From Dirofilaria immitis (taxonomy: Eukaryota; Nematoda; Chromadorea; Rhabditida; Onchocercidae), in assembly GCA_024305405.1 (NCBI GenBank), contig JAKNDB010000107.1, positions 744,001-808,000 of the forward strand: DNA of 64,000 nucleotides, given 5' to 3'. This document shows, one piece after another, positions 12,499 to 47,573 of the stretch; positions within the stretch are counted from its first letter, which is position 1, and the number at the start of each line of letters is the position of its first letter. A model generated the notes under the pieces. It saw only the letters and a program-made list of their open reading frames with translations. It had not been told where the DNA came from and searched no databases. The position numbers were made by a program, and so were the translations under genes.

Positions 12499-15034
12499 AG
12501 CGTTTGTAAACAGTACAATGGTAAACTGTGAATTATTTGTTGAAAAATGTAAAGCCGTGATTTCGTAAAATTATTTCCGGCCGTTATGCTGAAATAATCT
12601 TTAACTTAAGCTTCTTCTGGGCTAATATTTAAGCAATACTTATAAACCAGCAAAAGATATCATATCAGTAACTTAGGAAGGTATCATAATATAGCTAAGA
12701 TTGATATCCAGAAATTTGATTGCCAGAAAGCACACCGAACTGATAAGCCTAAAAAGTATACTGTATCCCAATGCTAGCTATGATATTCATTTAAATTTAA
12801 AAATTTTTTTAATCTATTATTTTATCTGTTTCAACTTAAAAAAGAAAACAAAAGATGGTTCATTGGATGATTAATAATGATGATAAGAATGTTTCAGAAA
12901 ATAAGCAACGATGCATATTTTTTTCGACTAAGTTTATTTCTAATATTAAAAATATCTCATAGAATGTACTAAATCCAGCTATATAGATAGGTAATCATTA
13001 ACAACTTGGGAGTAGCATACTCAACAAATCATTTATGATGATAATTTATTTTCTCGAAGATAAGCTGTTATTCTAATTTTCGTTGCCATAGTATCCTCAT
13101 TTTGAAGCATCCTTTTAGTAGCGATTATTATTCATTTTATACCTACGCTCCAAGCTATTCATCCTATCAGTATCATCATTTTTTTATCGGTTGATGATAA
13201 AAGAAAATATGCCATAACGGATTAGGGAGGCACTACTGTTTATCAATGCTGTATATGTTTTAGAAATCTATAAAAGCAACTTTATGAATTATACTTCTTG
13301 ATGCGAATTAATTTTATTCAATGCAGAGAAATGTTGATAAATGAATATATTAAATATATAGATTGTTAAGATATAAAGAAGAGATTAATAAAAGCGTAAA
13401 ATTGTTCTACTCTCGACAATAGATAGCATCGAGAAGCGAAAAAGTAAGATAAATAAGAAATTATTTTTTATGATTTATGTTTATAATAACTAAAGATTGA
13501 ACTAATAGAACTCATTCATTTGATATTACTCTATTTATTATGAGATTTAAAAACAAATTTTACAGATGATGCTTTCTCACTACAAAATATTTCTTTCCTT
13601 CAAACATACTATCATCGGTTGCTCTCTTTGTTGTGCCAATAAATGTGGAAATGAAGACAGATTTTTAATCCAATAAAATATATGATAATTCTGCATAAGC
13701 AGATTAATAGCCAGAAATCTTGATTTATCATGTGGTAATGATAATGAATAAACGAAAAGTGAGATATCGCCTCAGAAATTTCAAAGAAGTCGAGAGGGCA
13801 AGTGTTGATATTAATTGTAATGTCTGGATTGATAACAAATTTATTGAAATTTGAAGAAGGACAAAAGAATCATCAACACAACAACAAAAATTATATACAT
13901 TATTTTAAGTGGCATAATATATAAATGTAAAGCAATGACTAATAAAATACGACATCTTTATCAGTGTCTTTCCTGTCCACTTTATCAGTATCTTTTATGC
14001 AGCTGTGAAATATTATGGCAATTTTCGAATAAGATAGGGGCTAATCGTAATTTCAACCGGTCGATATTTTAAAAGAAAAAATAAAAACTCATTAAAACAT
14101 AATTAAATTAGCAGCACATATATGGATAAAAGTAAAAATGAAGAAATGGATTAATAACATACAATGAAGGGAAAACAATAAAATGGCGAATTATAAAAAT
14201 GTTGAAAAAAATCATTTTTCCATCAAGCAGTTATAATTATTTTAGATTCTTAAATTATTCTCGAATTAACTGAGCATCAAATTAAGCTTCACTTATTCGA
14301 TAAATAAATATGGAATATTAACAAAAAAATTAAAAAACGAAAGATTTTGGGAATGAAAGATTAAAAGCCTTAGCAAAATTTTTGATAAACAAAACAATGT
14401 CAAAACAGTTCAAAAAATTATAGTTCCTTATAGAAAACATTTTTTTCCAAGCTTTCAGCATATTTTAAGAAACTAATTAAATAGAAAGCTTAGAACGAAG
14501 TATTTCACGTCACAAAACATGTCAATTATTCGGTTCAAATTTGTTCGGAAATCAATTATTTGGAGGTTTCGGTACTCAAAAATATAATTAATACATATTT
14601 TATCCATATGACATTTAAGAACAATCTCAATATAAAAAAATTGACAAAAATTTAAGAAATATTGCAAGAAAATTGGAATACGGAAATAACAAATTGAGCG
14701 ATAGACCACGAATCAGTCACTACAGAAAATATGATAATATGACAGTAGAACAGATATTTTAAATAATGCGAGCTTACAACCTAAATGCATTTTGACCTTG
14801 CATTTTAAATCCACTAAACAGCTCACTGAAACACCAATAACATACAACAGATCTTTTAGTGAAGCGGTAATTTAAAATGGATTTACTGAAAAATCTTTTA
14901 ATAAATGAGCTAAAATTATGAATAAGAAGCATCAGCAAATAATGCAATAATATTTAAAATGCCTGAAACACAATATACTCCTGTGATATAAGCCCTGCAT
15001 TAACTAAATAAAATTTATGTAAGCCAAAAACGGT
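12499..15034. other. intergenic, between the cyclase 5' end and the PAK 3' end
   Basis: Both flanking genes are on the minus strand, so this is the 5' flank of the cyclase and the 3' flank of the kinase. An acceptor-like TTCACAG lies just upstream of the cyclase ATG (about 12519-12525) and could take a spliced leader or a short 5' exon. No other gene recognised. Confidence 0.6.
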
Positions 15035-23623
<8,589 letters not shown>

Positions 23624-23633
23624 TATCTGCAAA
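23624..23633 (-). promoter_or_regulatory. splice acceptor just before the PAK start codon
   Basis: On the minus strand a GATTTGCAG acceptor ends three bases before the ATG. In nematodes this position fits spliced-leader trans-splicing, though a 5'-UTR intron would look the same. Confidence 0.5.
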
Positions 23634-24490
23634 TCGAAATCAGCAAAACACGAACACGTGTGCAATCAATGATATGCTCACGTGCCACGTTCGATGAATA
23701 GCAGTAATTGATATCAGCAGAAGCTTGTAGGAACAGAATAATCACAGTCAAAGTAAATAATAATACATCGGTTCATGGAATATTTGAATCAATTCAAAAA
23801 CAAAACGAATGATATGAAATGTTCCAAAATAATGTCCAAATTGCAATTATTCGATAACAAGAATGAAGAGCTTTGAAAGCTATATATACCACGCTCTATT
23901 TTTGTAACCTGAAATTATAATGATAACATGATAAATTATCCATATAATAAAATACCTGCGCTAATCCTTCTCAGCCATGTGATAAGAGAAGAAATGAGTA
24001 TGAAGAACAAATTAGAACAACAATATAGATGAATTGATAGTAATAACAGATCCTACAACTACATGCTCTTTCACTTAATCAGTTTCAGCAGATAGATATC
24101 TTCGTTGCGAAAGATGCAAGGAAATTTGCTGGCTTAGGAGACAATTTGCCAAACTTTCTTTCTCGACTATATAGTAGTTTATATAGCATTGCGACGAAGA
24201 GAAAGGGCTCGTCGTAATTGAAGCGATGTGACAAGAAGAAGCTATCTTAAAAGATAATTGAAAACAGATGTTACACACTCATCATTTATTGCACTTCAAA
24301 TATCTTCAACAAAACTAAGTAAGAATAGAAATGCTCAAGTAGTGTGCTTATTTCTTCTTACTTCTAATCTTCAACATAAACCTCAATTACAGAGATTCTT
24401 CTTTAAGCATTCATATGCATAAACAGGCACGTTTACATATATATCCACACGTATGCATTTATATAATTGTATATCTGCACGTATATTGTT

Positions 24491-24520
24491 CACATATATA
24501 TATATATATATATATATATA
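24491..24520. repeat. (AT)n microsatellite
   Basis: Uninterrupted AT dinucleotide run of about 30 bases upstream of the PAK gene. Confidence 0.9.
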
Positions 24521-25010
24521 CACGTATAAGAACACGCATGCGTAGAAATTAAAAGTATATATGAATTCTATCACTTTTCATTGACGTCAAAATAAATTGT
24601 ATTCCTTCCGTTGTATATGATATGCAAATATATTCATATGATAAATATGAATGAGGAAAAAGAAGATAAAATTGGTCATTAAAGTATGATTATACTTGGA
24701 TGACGTATCATATCTATAAGATTGGTTGATATGAAAAGAAAGGAAATGAAATGATACACATGATTGCATTCTCGAGAATATTGTCCTCTCGATGATAATA
24801 CAAGCATATTATGTTAGTTAACATTCAAGTTTGATAACAAAAAGCTATTGCAAAAGTGTTGAAGTGCAGAAAATTCACCAGAACAAGATGGTAATACGTA
24901 TGATATCTATGACTGTACAAAGTTATACATCATGAAAACCCAATTTTAGGAACATTTAAAAGTGTTTATTTTTATGAAGGAATACTTTTGTTGTCAGAGG
25001 AAAGAAAATA

Positions 25011-25052
25011 GGAGAGAGAGAACGAAGGAGAGAGAGAGAGAGGGAGAGAGAA
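25011..25052. repeat. (GA)n purine tract
   Basis: Interrupted GA dinucleotide run (GGAGAGAGAGAACGAAGGAG and continuing) of about 40 bases; no other feature. Confidence 0.85.
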
Positions 25053-25704
25053 TTGAGAAATGAAATTTTAGGATAGCAAAGTTTTGCAAGAATTCATTTA
25101 GTTCGTCGAGAAAGACGAGATGCTTAAGTTATGTCATAAAATAATTGTTCGTTTTGCAGGCTATATGGAAAAAAAAATTTCATTGCTCCATGTTATATTC
25201 GTTCTTCAGTTTGAAATTTAATTTCTTAGTTGACAAAGAAGAAATGGAAAAGAGTAGAAGTTAGTGAATTTGAAAGATGATGTAGTCAAGAAGTATGGTG
25301 ATATGATAATATGATGGATATATTTTCATGTTATTAGCATATAGAAGATAGAAGTCGTCAGATGATCATAAAAATTTGATAATTTGATGAAACGTTCTAT
25401 ATTTGTATCAATCCTATTCACATGGCCTGAATCTGATGCTATATTTATCAACAAAACACAAAAAAAATGAATCACATAAAATTCCTAGAAACTAACGTAG
25501 TTATATTCAGTCAAACATTATGATGTAATGATTTAGTTAAGAACAAAAAAAAGAAAAGAGAAATCAAGATAATTTGATTGATTTGAATTCCGGAAAGTTT
25601 ATTTTTTTTTATTGAAGCAATTAATAATTATTTTTCGTTGACTGCCATATTAAATACAATGACAATACAATATGTTTCGATATGTAACAGCAATATTTTA
25701 CAGA

Positions 25705-25990
25705 ATCAGAAAATCTCTTGATTCATGATAACATGATAATTAACATTCATTATGATACTTTTAAGAATAGACGCCAAATAATCAGCAATAATATTCTATG
25801 GAATCAAAAGACCGTTCTTCTTGATTCATGATAATTAACATTCATTACGATACTTTTGAGAATAGACGCCAAATAATCAGCAGTAATATTCTATGGAATC
25901 AAAAGACCGTTCTTCTTGATTCATGATAATTAACATTCATTACGATATTTTTGAGAATAAATGCTAAATAATCAGCAGTAACATTTTACT
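25705..25990. repeat. 95-bp tandem repeat, 3 copies
   Basis: Three consecutive copies of a unit containing TTGATTCATGATAATTAAC and AATAGACGCCAAATAATCAG. The shared ACCGTTCTTC element starts at 25811 and 25906, giving the 95-base period. Copy 1 is slightly longer (extra AACATGAT). Copies 2 and 3 are nearly identical at the start and diverge at the end. Confidence 0.85.
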
Positions 25991-28900
25991 GAATCAGAAT
26001 GTCAAACAATTTGCTGTTATCACAATCTTCTCCTTTGATAAAGTACAGGTAAATCAATAAGCAGTACAAAAAAAAAAAGAATAAGATAACCATATACTAA
26101 AAACGCTGGTGTAGATTTGATTCACCTATTCAGATATATTATATGCAATTATTAAACATTATATGACTCAAATTAATATCTGCTGATAAATATAAAAAGT
26201 CCTGATATAGTATCAGAGATAAACATGCTGAAAATCCTAAAATTTCAAACACGCAAATCGTATTTTTCAAAGTTTAGTTTTCTTTCAAACGCCTATCTAC
26301 TAAGAAATGTTTAGTGATAAAAATAATGAATATTGGTTTGTTTTGCAATAAGCTAATTTACGATCATTTTATAGATTCTGATTAATAGATAAATAAAATA
26401 TGCATATCTGATAATTGCTCATTCTTGATGGCACTCTTTTTTTAACTTATCATTCGTACGATTCATAATGATAGGAAAAAGAAATATCAAATTTTAATTA
26501 ATTAATTCATTGAATATGATTAATTACTATATATAATGGAGAAGATTAGAAGATGTTTAAAATTTTTTCAAAAAAAAAAAAAAAAAAAGAAATGATAACA
26601 TTCATTTGAAGATGATAGAATAATTTTATTTTTTTTTCTTTCACAAAATTCTATTATTTATAGCCTATTCAAATTATTTTATTTAACTATAATAATTTAA
26701 AATGAAGTTAAAATTATAATAGAAATACTAAAAAAATTCTTATATATTTTTTTTAATGTTATCATTCTGAATTAGTCAGATTGCATACATTGTATATCTC
26801 AAATTTCGAGACTACGATAAAATGAAATTTATAAAATTCAAAAAATTTGCAATTATAAAAATTAGTTTAATAACAAATAGCATGTATAGTCAGAGCATTT
26901 TGAGAATACAGAGAGTATATCTATCGTCAATAGATGAATTTATAGGTTAGGGAAAATTTGATTTTTATTTGCAGAAATTTCTTAACTTGCAGAATCTTAA
27001 ATCGACTTCTATCATTTTCTTTCCTATCCATTCCTCTTCATCAGTGATGTTTTATGGATTGTAAAAATTCAATTTAAAAAAAAAAAAAAAAAAAATTAAA
27101 AAGCATATTAAAATAATGCTAGAAGAATTTGTTCATGTTCAATACAGTTCATAAATTATTCATATCAAAAATATTAAACGAATAAAAGAATATACAGGAA
27201 AATGAAGCAAATAAAATTTAAAATCTTTTTTTTTTTTTCTTTTTCTTGAAGTAAATGACAAATGCTAGAAGAATTATATTTCGGCGAAATGAGAAATGGC
27301 AATAAAAATTTTAGAAATTCAGAAAGCATAAATAATCCTTCCTGCTATTTTATAATGAGCTAAATCGTTACATAGACTAATCTTGAGAATACTATGAACG
27401 AGGAAGAAAAAAAAAAAACAAAAACAAAATGAATGATGATAATTCGTTGTGATAATTTATCCTACTAGAAATGCTATTAATAAAATCAAGCTTAGTAGGT
27501 AAAAGTAAAGAAAATGAAGAAATATTATCAGTATAGGCTTCTGAATGAAATTTAAAAATCTTTAGTTTGGTCAAAATAGTAGCAAAAATAAAAATGCGTA
27601 GAAATTTTGCAATCGCTAGTAGCATCATTCTCGACGAGATATTTATTAATCTTTTCCTCCTTTTTTTTTTTTCTGTCTTGTTGAAATTTTTTTTTCGAAA
27701 AATTCTATTTTTAACATCCGAAATATTCAACAGCAAGTACAATTTTTTTCCTATCCATCATTACTATTACCTCATAAATACGTATAGTATCAATATATGT
27801 AAAAAATAATGGAATAGAAATGGTCGTTGATCATTTCACTGATAACTACAATGATAACAATAACAAAATATGCTTTGTACTATACATAAAAGTAATGAAG
27901 TAATGAAACAAAAGCAATCAATTAATTGATAACTACAATGATAACAATAGAAAAAAAAATAATTTGTACTATATATGTAAAAATAATCAATTTATTGATA
28001 ATTATAGTGATAGGAAAATATGATTTCTTTTAACAATTATTTTTTCAAAGATATAAACTATATGAAAAATATTGGAAGACGAGAAATTTAAAAAGTTAAC
28101 ATTCATTATAATAGAAATATAAAAATATTGATTTAAAGGATGATGTCAAAATGTGTAGTAAAATGTTGTAAATCTTACAACAATTTTCTCGACAAACAAT
28201 AAAGATGTGGAGCTAGAAAAATTCCCAGTAATATAGTGTAGCATAAATAGATTTCAATTTTTCAATTTATACTACCTATACGTATTGCTTAAAATGTAAT
28301 TAACGATATGCAAAAATTTTCTCGACAATCATTAGATTATCTTATCTTACCTGAGAGTTATTACCGAAATATCTATTGAAAAAATATCGCAATAAATGAA
28401 TCATCGATCAAAATTATCATAATTGAAGACTTGAATATAAGAATATTTAATTGATGAAAGATTTCTTTTCTGATAAACGATGGATTGGTAATGTTTATTC
28501 GGAGAGCGAAAATATCAATTTATGAAACAAGAAATTACTCTAATTATCATCATCTTATGATAAATGCGTTAAATTTAAATTTCAATATTTTTCACACTTA
28601 TTCTTGTCTAGTAAAATGATAGGAAACAAATCAGTGATAAGGTTGAAAAACAAAAAAAAAAGAAAGAAAGAACTAATCAGGTTTATCATAAATATATTCT
28701 TCAATCACAAACTTGTTTCAACATTTTCATTTCGCATTTTTTCTATATGATAGAAAGAAAAAAAAATTTTTTTCTCGAATCAATAATTTTTGTTATGTAT
28801 GAATTTGATATGTTTGTATTCTCTGCATTGATTATGCTTTTTTACATAATTTAAAAATTTTGTGTTAAAATGAATTGTAATCGTAAAAAGTCAGAATTTT

Positions 28901-31900
28901 TCATTTCTTTCAAATTTCTCGAGAATAGGCGAGAAAATTTGCGAATGCTATTTTTAAAGAATAAAGGAAAGAAATTGATATTGCTGAAGGAACAGTCAAA
29001 ATAACTTGTTGAATGAATAACCACCACAAAAATTCATTTATTTCACTGTTAAATGTTTTTTCAGAGAAATGAAAAAAAAAAGAAATGAAATGATCGATAG
29101 AAAAAGTGAAATTGATAAAATATGAAATGATAAAGTTTTTAAAATTATCAGCTGTTAATCAAAATTTTAATCATTAATTATTTTTATCATTCCAAAGATG
29201 ATCTACGGTAATATCGATAGTAATGAATGTATTTAATATAAGGCTAGAATGATTTAGGCTTTTTTTGCAACCAAAAAAAAGTGAGCCAACGATTAACCGA
29301 TAGGTGGATTGTAAAAACAGATCATTACAGGTAATTATTTGAAAATCATTGATGAGGTGAAAGAGGGAACAGATAGATTGACTACAATTAAGATATAATT
29401 GTTGAAAAAGTAAACAAAAAGTGAATTGATATTTTGAAATACGACCAAGCATTAGGCAGTGATAAAACATTAACTGATAACAGGTGTTGAATAAAAAATA
29501 TATCATGAATATAATAAAGTCATTAATCATCCTATCATTGATTGTAATTTCAAGCCAATTGAATGTGCCGACATAATTAGGTTAGAATTTGTCTAAATAT
29601 TGATGAACACTATTTCTTACATATATCGCAGTATCAGTTAGAGAAGTGTTAAAGAAAGGAAATAAGAATCTGAGATAATTTGAGACTTCAGAATGAAAAT
29701 TTGGTAAGAATTTTAAGCAAAGTAAGTGGTGGAATATAAGCGAAACTAAGATGATTGGATTAAGTAATATCATCAAATAAAAGGAAAAAAATTATAAAAT
29801 GTGAAATTTTCAAATTGAAATCGAATTGTTGCGAAAAAAAAGTTAATTAATCCAATTGATGTAATCAACTAAGAAAGGCGTATATCGCAGAATTAATAAG
29901 CCAAAAAGTTCAATTCATTTTCAGATTCTTTTGTTTAATTCTGAAAAAAACTTCTGATTCGTTGTCGCAATCTTCTCATTCACATTGATTTCATTTCATT
30001 TTGAAAATTTCTCTAAAATTTAATCGAATCAAAAAAGCGAATGAAAAAATATGATACTGTAGAAAGAATTTCCACGACAATAAACTGAAACTAATAATTC
30101 TTTTTAAAAACCTGTATGACACTTAATATTTTCTGCTAAATAATCTTTATTGATTGAAAAATTAAAATTGAATAACAAGCCTAGCAATGGCCTATATATG
30201 TGCATATAATTAAGCTTAACTAAATTTCGATTTCATTAGTTCAACAGGTTATTTTTGAAATTTTAATCTCTTGGAATAAAAAAGTTTTAAAATTTCTGGT
30301 TTCTAAAGTGCAATATGATCGCATATATCATTTGTTTATAAACTCAATTTTTTTTTTTTTAAAGTGAAGAGATACTGTCTAAACTTATTATTAATGCCCA
30401 AAATAAAGTAAACATATCGATTGATTTGAAATTTGATACTTTAAATTTGAGTAAATTAAACAAATAAAATGGTTATAAAATGATAATAAGACATTAACAA
30501 TGATTGTTATAAATCAGTAAACGAAGCGTTTACAACATCAACAATTTCACTCCCGTAACAAATAAGCGATCAAATGGAGGAAAACCGGTTAAGAACATAG
30601 CTATCAGCAATATTATCACTTTCCAGCATTTTCATTTTTCGCCTCTTTATCATATTTATCTTTTGACTTATGCCCAAAAGTTCCAACATATTTCTTTTTT
30701 TTTTTTAAATAAATACACTTTTGAATATTACTTCGAATTAAATTCCATTTTTTAGTTTTTGTATCTTTCTAATAATCTAATAGTTTATCTTTTAATTTAT
30801 ACAATATTTTCTAAACTATCATTCCATTTCAATGATTAAATTCAAATTTTTATTTTAATCAAAAATATTAAAATTCATTTTCAAAAATATATGTGTGTCG
30901 ATTCAGAGATTCAAAGTTTTCATCATTTGCTCATCACAATAATTCAATGTATCATTGTATCAATTAAAAAAAAAAAAAAAAAGAAAGAAAACTTCTCATA
31001 AAATTTAGGTCAAAAAATAAATGAATTGATTGAAAAGAAAAAGAATTCGAATTATTTCATTAAAAAATGATTTCATAATTCAGTACACACATATATATAT
31101 ATATATATAAAACTAAAACCGAAAATACAAATCAGATAAGTGGGACTTATCAAAAAAAAAAGAAAAAGAATTCATAGAATGAATTTTCTTTAATTTGCAT
31201 AAAATTTTTAAACTTATAGCGAACAATGGATCAGATGAATGATTAAAGGATAAAATGATCGATCTATTAAATTTGAAAAAGTCCCAAGCAAAAAAAAAAA
31301 ACACGAAATGATAATAAACGATCATTTAAATACGATCATCATTCGTGCAAATAATCATTCTCGACAAAAAATAAGCCTCATGATTTCAGATATTTTTCAA
31401 TCGTAGTAAATTCGAAATTTAAAATTGAACTATTTTGACAGAATTTTAAATCAAATTTACAATTATAAAGATGAGGAAAGCAATGATAAGAATAATATGA
31501 TAAGAATAATTTTTTATATATAATTCTCATTATGGCGATTTAGCTTCATTTGATTTGTCTTAATTTCAGTTTTACTTAATTTTTAATTTTATCAATTTTC
31601 ATTTTTATAAACATAAATAAATGTGACCATTACATTAATCATATTACTATGGTGATAATGATGAGGCTAACTTATTACTATAATGATAATGATAAAGACA
31701 GATAGTTGAATATAATACACATTTCGAAGAGCCGAAAAGAAGTTAAAATGATATATCTTCTTGCCTTTAATAATTAATATTAAATTAAATACTTTAATCT
31801 ATTGATTGCCTGATAAGAGGAAAGATGAAATTGGATGCTAGACAGTTGTTGGATATTTGGACGACAGGTCCTTCTTGTTTATATGCGATATATGCCCAAC

Positions 31901-32297
31901 CAAGTTTCGTGATATTTGCTTTTTCAGCTAATGTTGGCAATAATATTATATAATAGTGAAATTAATCTATAATGGATCATTGATGATATTATTGTGAAAT
32001 TTTGCAACATCAATTTCTATCATGATTTTTAAGGAATTTAATAATACAATAGATAGGTTGAGAATTTTATGATTATTTATCTAATTGTATGAGAATAGAA
32101 TATATAAAATATATGCTTAGTTATCAGGAATTAAAAGATTAAAATGATATCGTAATGATAATTTTTTTTTTTGATAATTTATTGATACAATCATTAAATC
32201 ATAATCAAAAATTTTTCTAGAATAAAATGTACAAAAATATTGCAGCAAAGTAAATAAAATGAAGTAAATGACAATATAGATAGATAGATAAGAAGAA

Positions 32298-32299
<2 letters not shown>

Positions 32300-32386
<87 letters not shown>
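32300..32386. repeat. (GAT)n microsatellite, about 29 units
   Basis: Uninterrupted GAT trinucleotide run of about 86 bases, followed 70 bases later by a GGA/GAA-rich tract. Reverse-strand reading frames give poly-Ile or poly-His and are not genes. Likely length-polymorphic. Confidence 0.95.
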
Positions 32387-32457
32387 ACAGTGGGTAGCGT
32401 TGAAGGAACGGGATGATGATCGTATATGATGATGGCAATATATGATAGATGTGTATG

Positions 32458-32472
32458 AAGGAGGAGTAGAAG

Positions 32473-32505
<33 letters not shown>

Positions 32506-32520
32506 AAGAAAGAAGAGGAG
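32458..32520. repeat. (AGG)n purine-rich tract
   Basis: Imperfect AGG/AGA repeats forming an almost pure purine strand of about 60 bases. Confidence 0.85.
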
Positions 32521-32695
32521 ACATGTAATGATGGCATTGCATCGTATCGCATTCGTATTTCTACCACCTATATTCGAGAAAACCGGCTGACTTCTTTCCG
32601 ATCGCTAAACTATGCTGAAAATGGTACAACGATTAAAGGTGTACAGCAAATGAATGGCATGATTTTAAAATATAAATACATACATCATACATATC

Positions 32696-32714
32696 TATAT
32701 ATATATATATATAT
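32696..32714. repeat. (AT)n microsatellite
   Basis: Short AT run directly before the minisatellite. Confidence 0.8.
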
Positions 32715-32760
32715 GTTTTAGCATATATAAACATTATATGAATTCATAATACAGACAGAC

Positions 32761-33206
32761 AGAATAGTCATCACCATATTAAGATACATTTTGAAGTACT
32801 ACTACAACAGAAGAATTCATCACTATATTGAGGTAAATTTTGGGGTATTATTGCAACAAGATCGGAAAAATCAATATACTGAGATACAACAAGATAGAAG
32901 AGTTCATCAACATATTGAGGTAGATTTTGGGGTATTATTGCAACAAGATCAGAACTGAGATACAACAAGATAGAAGAGTTCATCACCATATTGAGGTAGA
33001 TTTTGGGGTATTATTGCAACGAACTGGGATACAACAAGATCAGAAGAGTTCATCACGATATTGAGGTAAATTTTGGGGTATTATTGCAACAAGATCGGAA
33101 AAATCAATATACTGAGATACAAATGAGTATACTGAGATACAACGAGATAGAAGAGTTCATCTCCATATTGAGATATATTTTGGAGTACTATTACAATAAG
33201 ATATAA
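32761..33206. repeat. minisatellite, about 6 variable copies
   Basis: Tandem copies built on GAAGAGTTCATC, ATATTGAGGTA(A/G)ATTTTGG, GGTATTATTGCAACAAGATC and CTGAGATACAACAAGATA. Copies start near 32762, 32810, 32897, 32973, 33042 and 33148, so unit length varies (48-106 bases) by gain or loss of internal modules. Both strands stay open over about 70 codons, probably because the unit lacks stop triplets in one frame; no start or splice context supports coding. Confidence 0.9.
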
Positions 33207-34992
33207 GTGAACATGGGCAGATATCGTTGTACAAACAGACCTATATTATTTTTCTAATCTTCCACATTGACCTTCTGACATATTTTCCATTCCTCCGAGT
33301 GAATCTCAAAAATGATTGACGAATTCTTCAACTAATTCATTGCTACTAAAGAATAAATAAATTATTATGATTCGGATAAACATCCTTACCAGAAACATTA
33401 TCGAATTTCATGATGATTGCTATATGATTATTGTTCCTATTTTGAAAGTTAGTTGATGTGAGTTTAAAATTCAAAGAATAAATTAAAAAATTGGACTCTC
33501 GAGTAGTATGAAAATAAAGGCTGAAGGATCAATTCATTTAAGGCAAAGGATGGAATGTTAGTAATGCGTAAACACTTAAATGATTGAAATAGAGGAAGAA
33601 GTGTAAGCTTATCAGCTGACAGCGATGCTATTTATCAGTAATCATCCCAGTCATTTCGGCTGATTGATGTAAAAGCGAAATGATGCCGGAAGCCAAGCTC
33701 AAAGTAAATGTTTGCTTCCGGTGTAGCTGTGCTTCATTTAAAATAGATTATTAAAATTGTTAAGGAAAATAATTCAAGATAGCTTATCATTTCATTTATC
33801 AATAATCAGAGAAAATTGGTAAAACTAAATGCATCAAGATTAGATTCTTTTGGATTATTAGTTCCTTATTAAGCAGTGTATCACATTAAACAACTATCAG
33901 ATTTCAATTCTTCATCTAATATGTTTAAAGGAAATTACGGAAAGTAACGGTCTTTCAACGATTCATAATTTTCAACATTTCTAAGTGATATTTCGATACG
34001 CCTGTCGGATACTGATACCTCTGTCAGATACTGATAATTTTGTCGGATACATTACTACTTTCATCCAATACTGAGCTGTGAAGAATTTACGTGAATTATT
34101 AGTGGTAATTTTAACTTGTAATGCTTTGACAAAAAGTGAAAATTACCACTTCAGATACTAAATTATTTAGCTATTAAATTATTTAGGCATAAGGTAATTT
34201 TCTAGAAAGTTTAGATTCCTAGAGAGTAAACACAGATTCTGGAAAAGGACAGGTAATGAAACTAAATCATTGCTTACTTCCAAGGATAATTTTTTCAATT
34301 TTCTCAGCTAATACTTCAATTTAGTAATAATAAATTGAAATTTTAATATTTAATGTGAGTTGAGTAACTGGACAAAAACTATTTCTGTTGTCAATTAGTT
34401 AAACATTATGAATTTGAGAATTGCTTATTTATTCTATAAATTTATAATTTTATGATAAGTTATTTTTCAACTACATCAATATTAAAAATAAACAAAGATT
34501 AGTGGACCGTGAACTGTTACGAATTAATTTTTAAAAATTTAATTTATTTCTGAACAAACTATTCCGTCATCTCCATAATCACTTCATCTTGACCGATGCA
34601 TTTGCATAGTGTACCTTATAAAATAAAATAAGTTGTAGCACAGCTCTCCTGATAGTTTTGCTGGTTAAACACAATTTGATCAGTGATTATGGCCAGGGAG
34701 TAAGGTAAGAGGGAAGAGAGATTATTTTAGCTTTAAAGGGTATTGGGAAGGGTATTTTCTAGTTATATGTTATAAGTTTTGGTAGGGGACCTTAAACTAA
34801 TGTATATGGGAAGGATTGACATCTTTCTAGTTGTCTCTTCTGCTATTGCCGCTTTATCAATGGTCAAATTCAATGATTAAATTGCTGCGCTTCTTATCTT
34901 ATTGTTAAAAATGCTTCTTTTATAGATAAGTGCAAAGAATAGTGTCTATCCTGATCGTTATCAGTTAGTAATTGAAGACAGAGCAATAACCA

Positions 34993-47573
<12,581 letters not shown>

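Larger units (their letters stand above)
23624..34992. other. 11 kb gene-poor region between divergent PAK and ama-1
   Basis: Very AT-rich, with many homopolymer runs, (AT)n at 24491-24520 and 31088-31109, and the repeats listed separately. A degenerate repeat built on TGTCGGATACTGATA lies at about 33995-34075, 1 kb before ama-1. Open frames here (for example 27392-27742 and 29174-29530, both minus) are low-complexity and have no domain signature. The two ends must hold the divergent promoters. No RNA gene was recognised. Confidence 0.55.

Noticed and set aside
27392..27809. Two overlapping open frames on opposite strands
   Set aside because: Both run through poly-A/poly-T tracts and have hydrophobic low-complexity translations; no support for either.
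29174..29530. 118-codon minus-strand open frame
   Set aside because: Composition is Ile/Phe/Leu/Asn-rich as expected from AT-rich noncoding DNA; no domain, no splice partners.
32117..32567. Overlapping long minus-strand open frames of 116-141 codons
   Set aside because: They are translations of the GAT and AGG repeats (poly-Ile, poly-His, poly-Ser) with no unique domain.
32771..33206. Open frames on both strands in the minisatellite
   Set aside because: Openness follows from a repeat unit lacking stops; copies differ by lengths that are not multiples of three.
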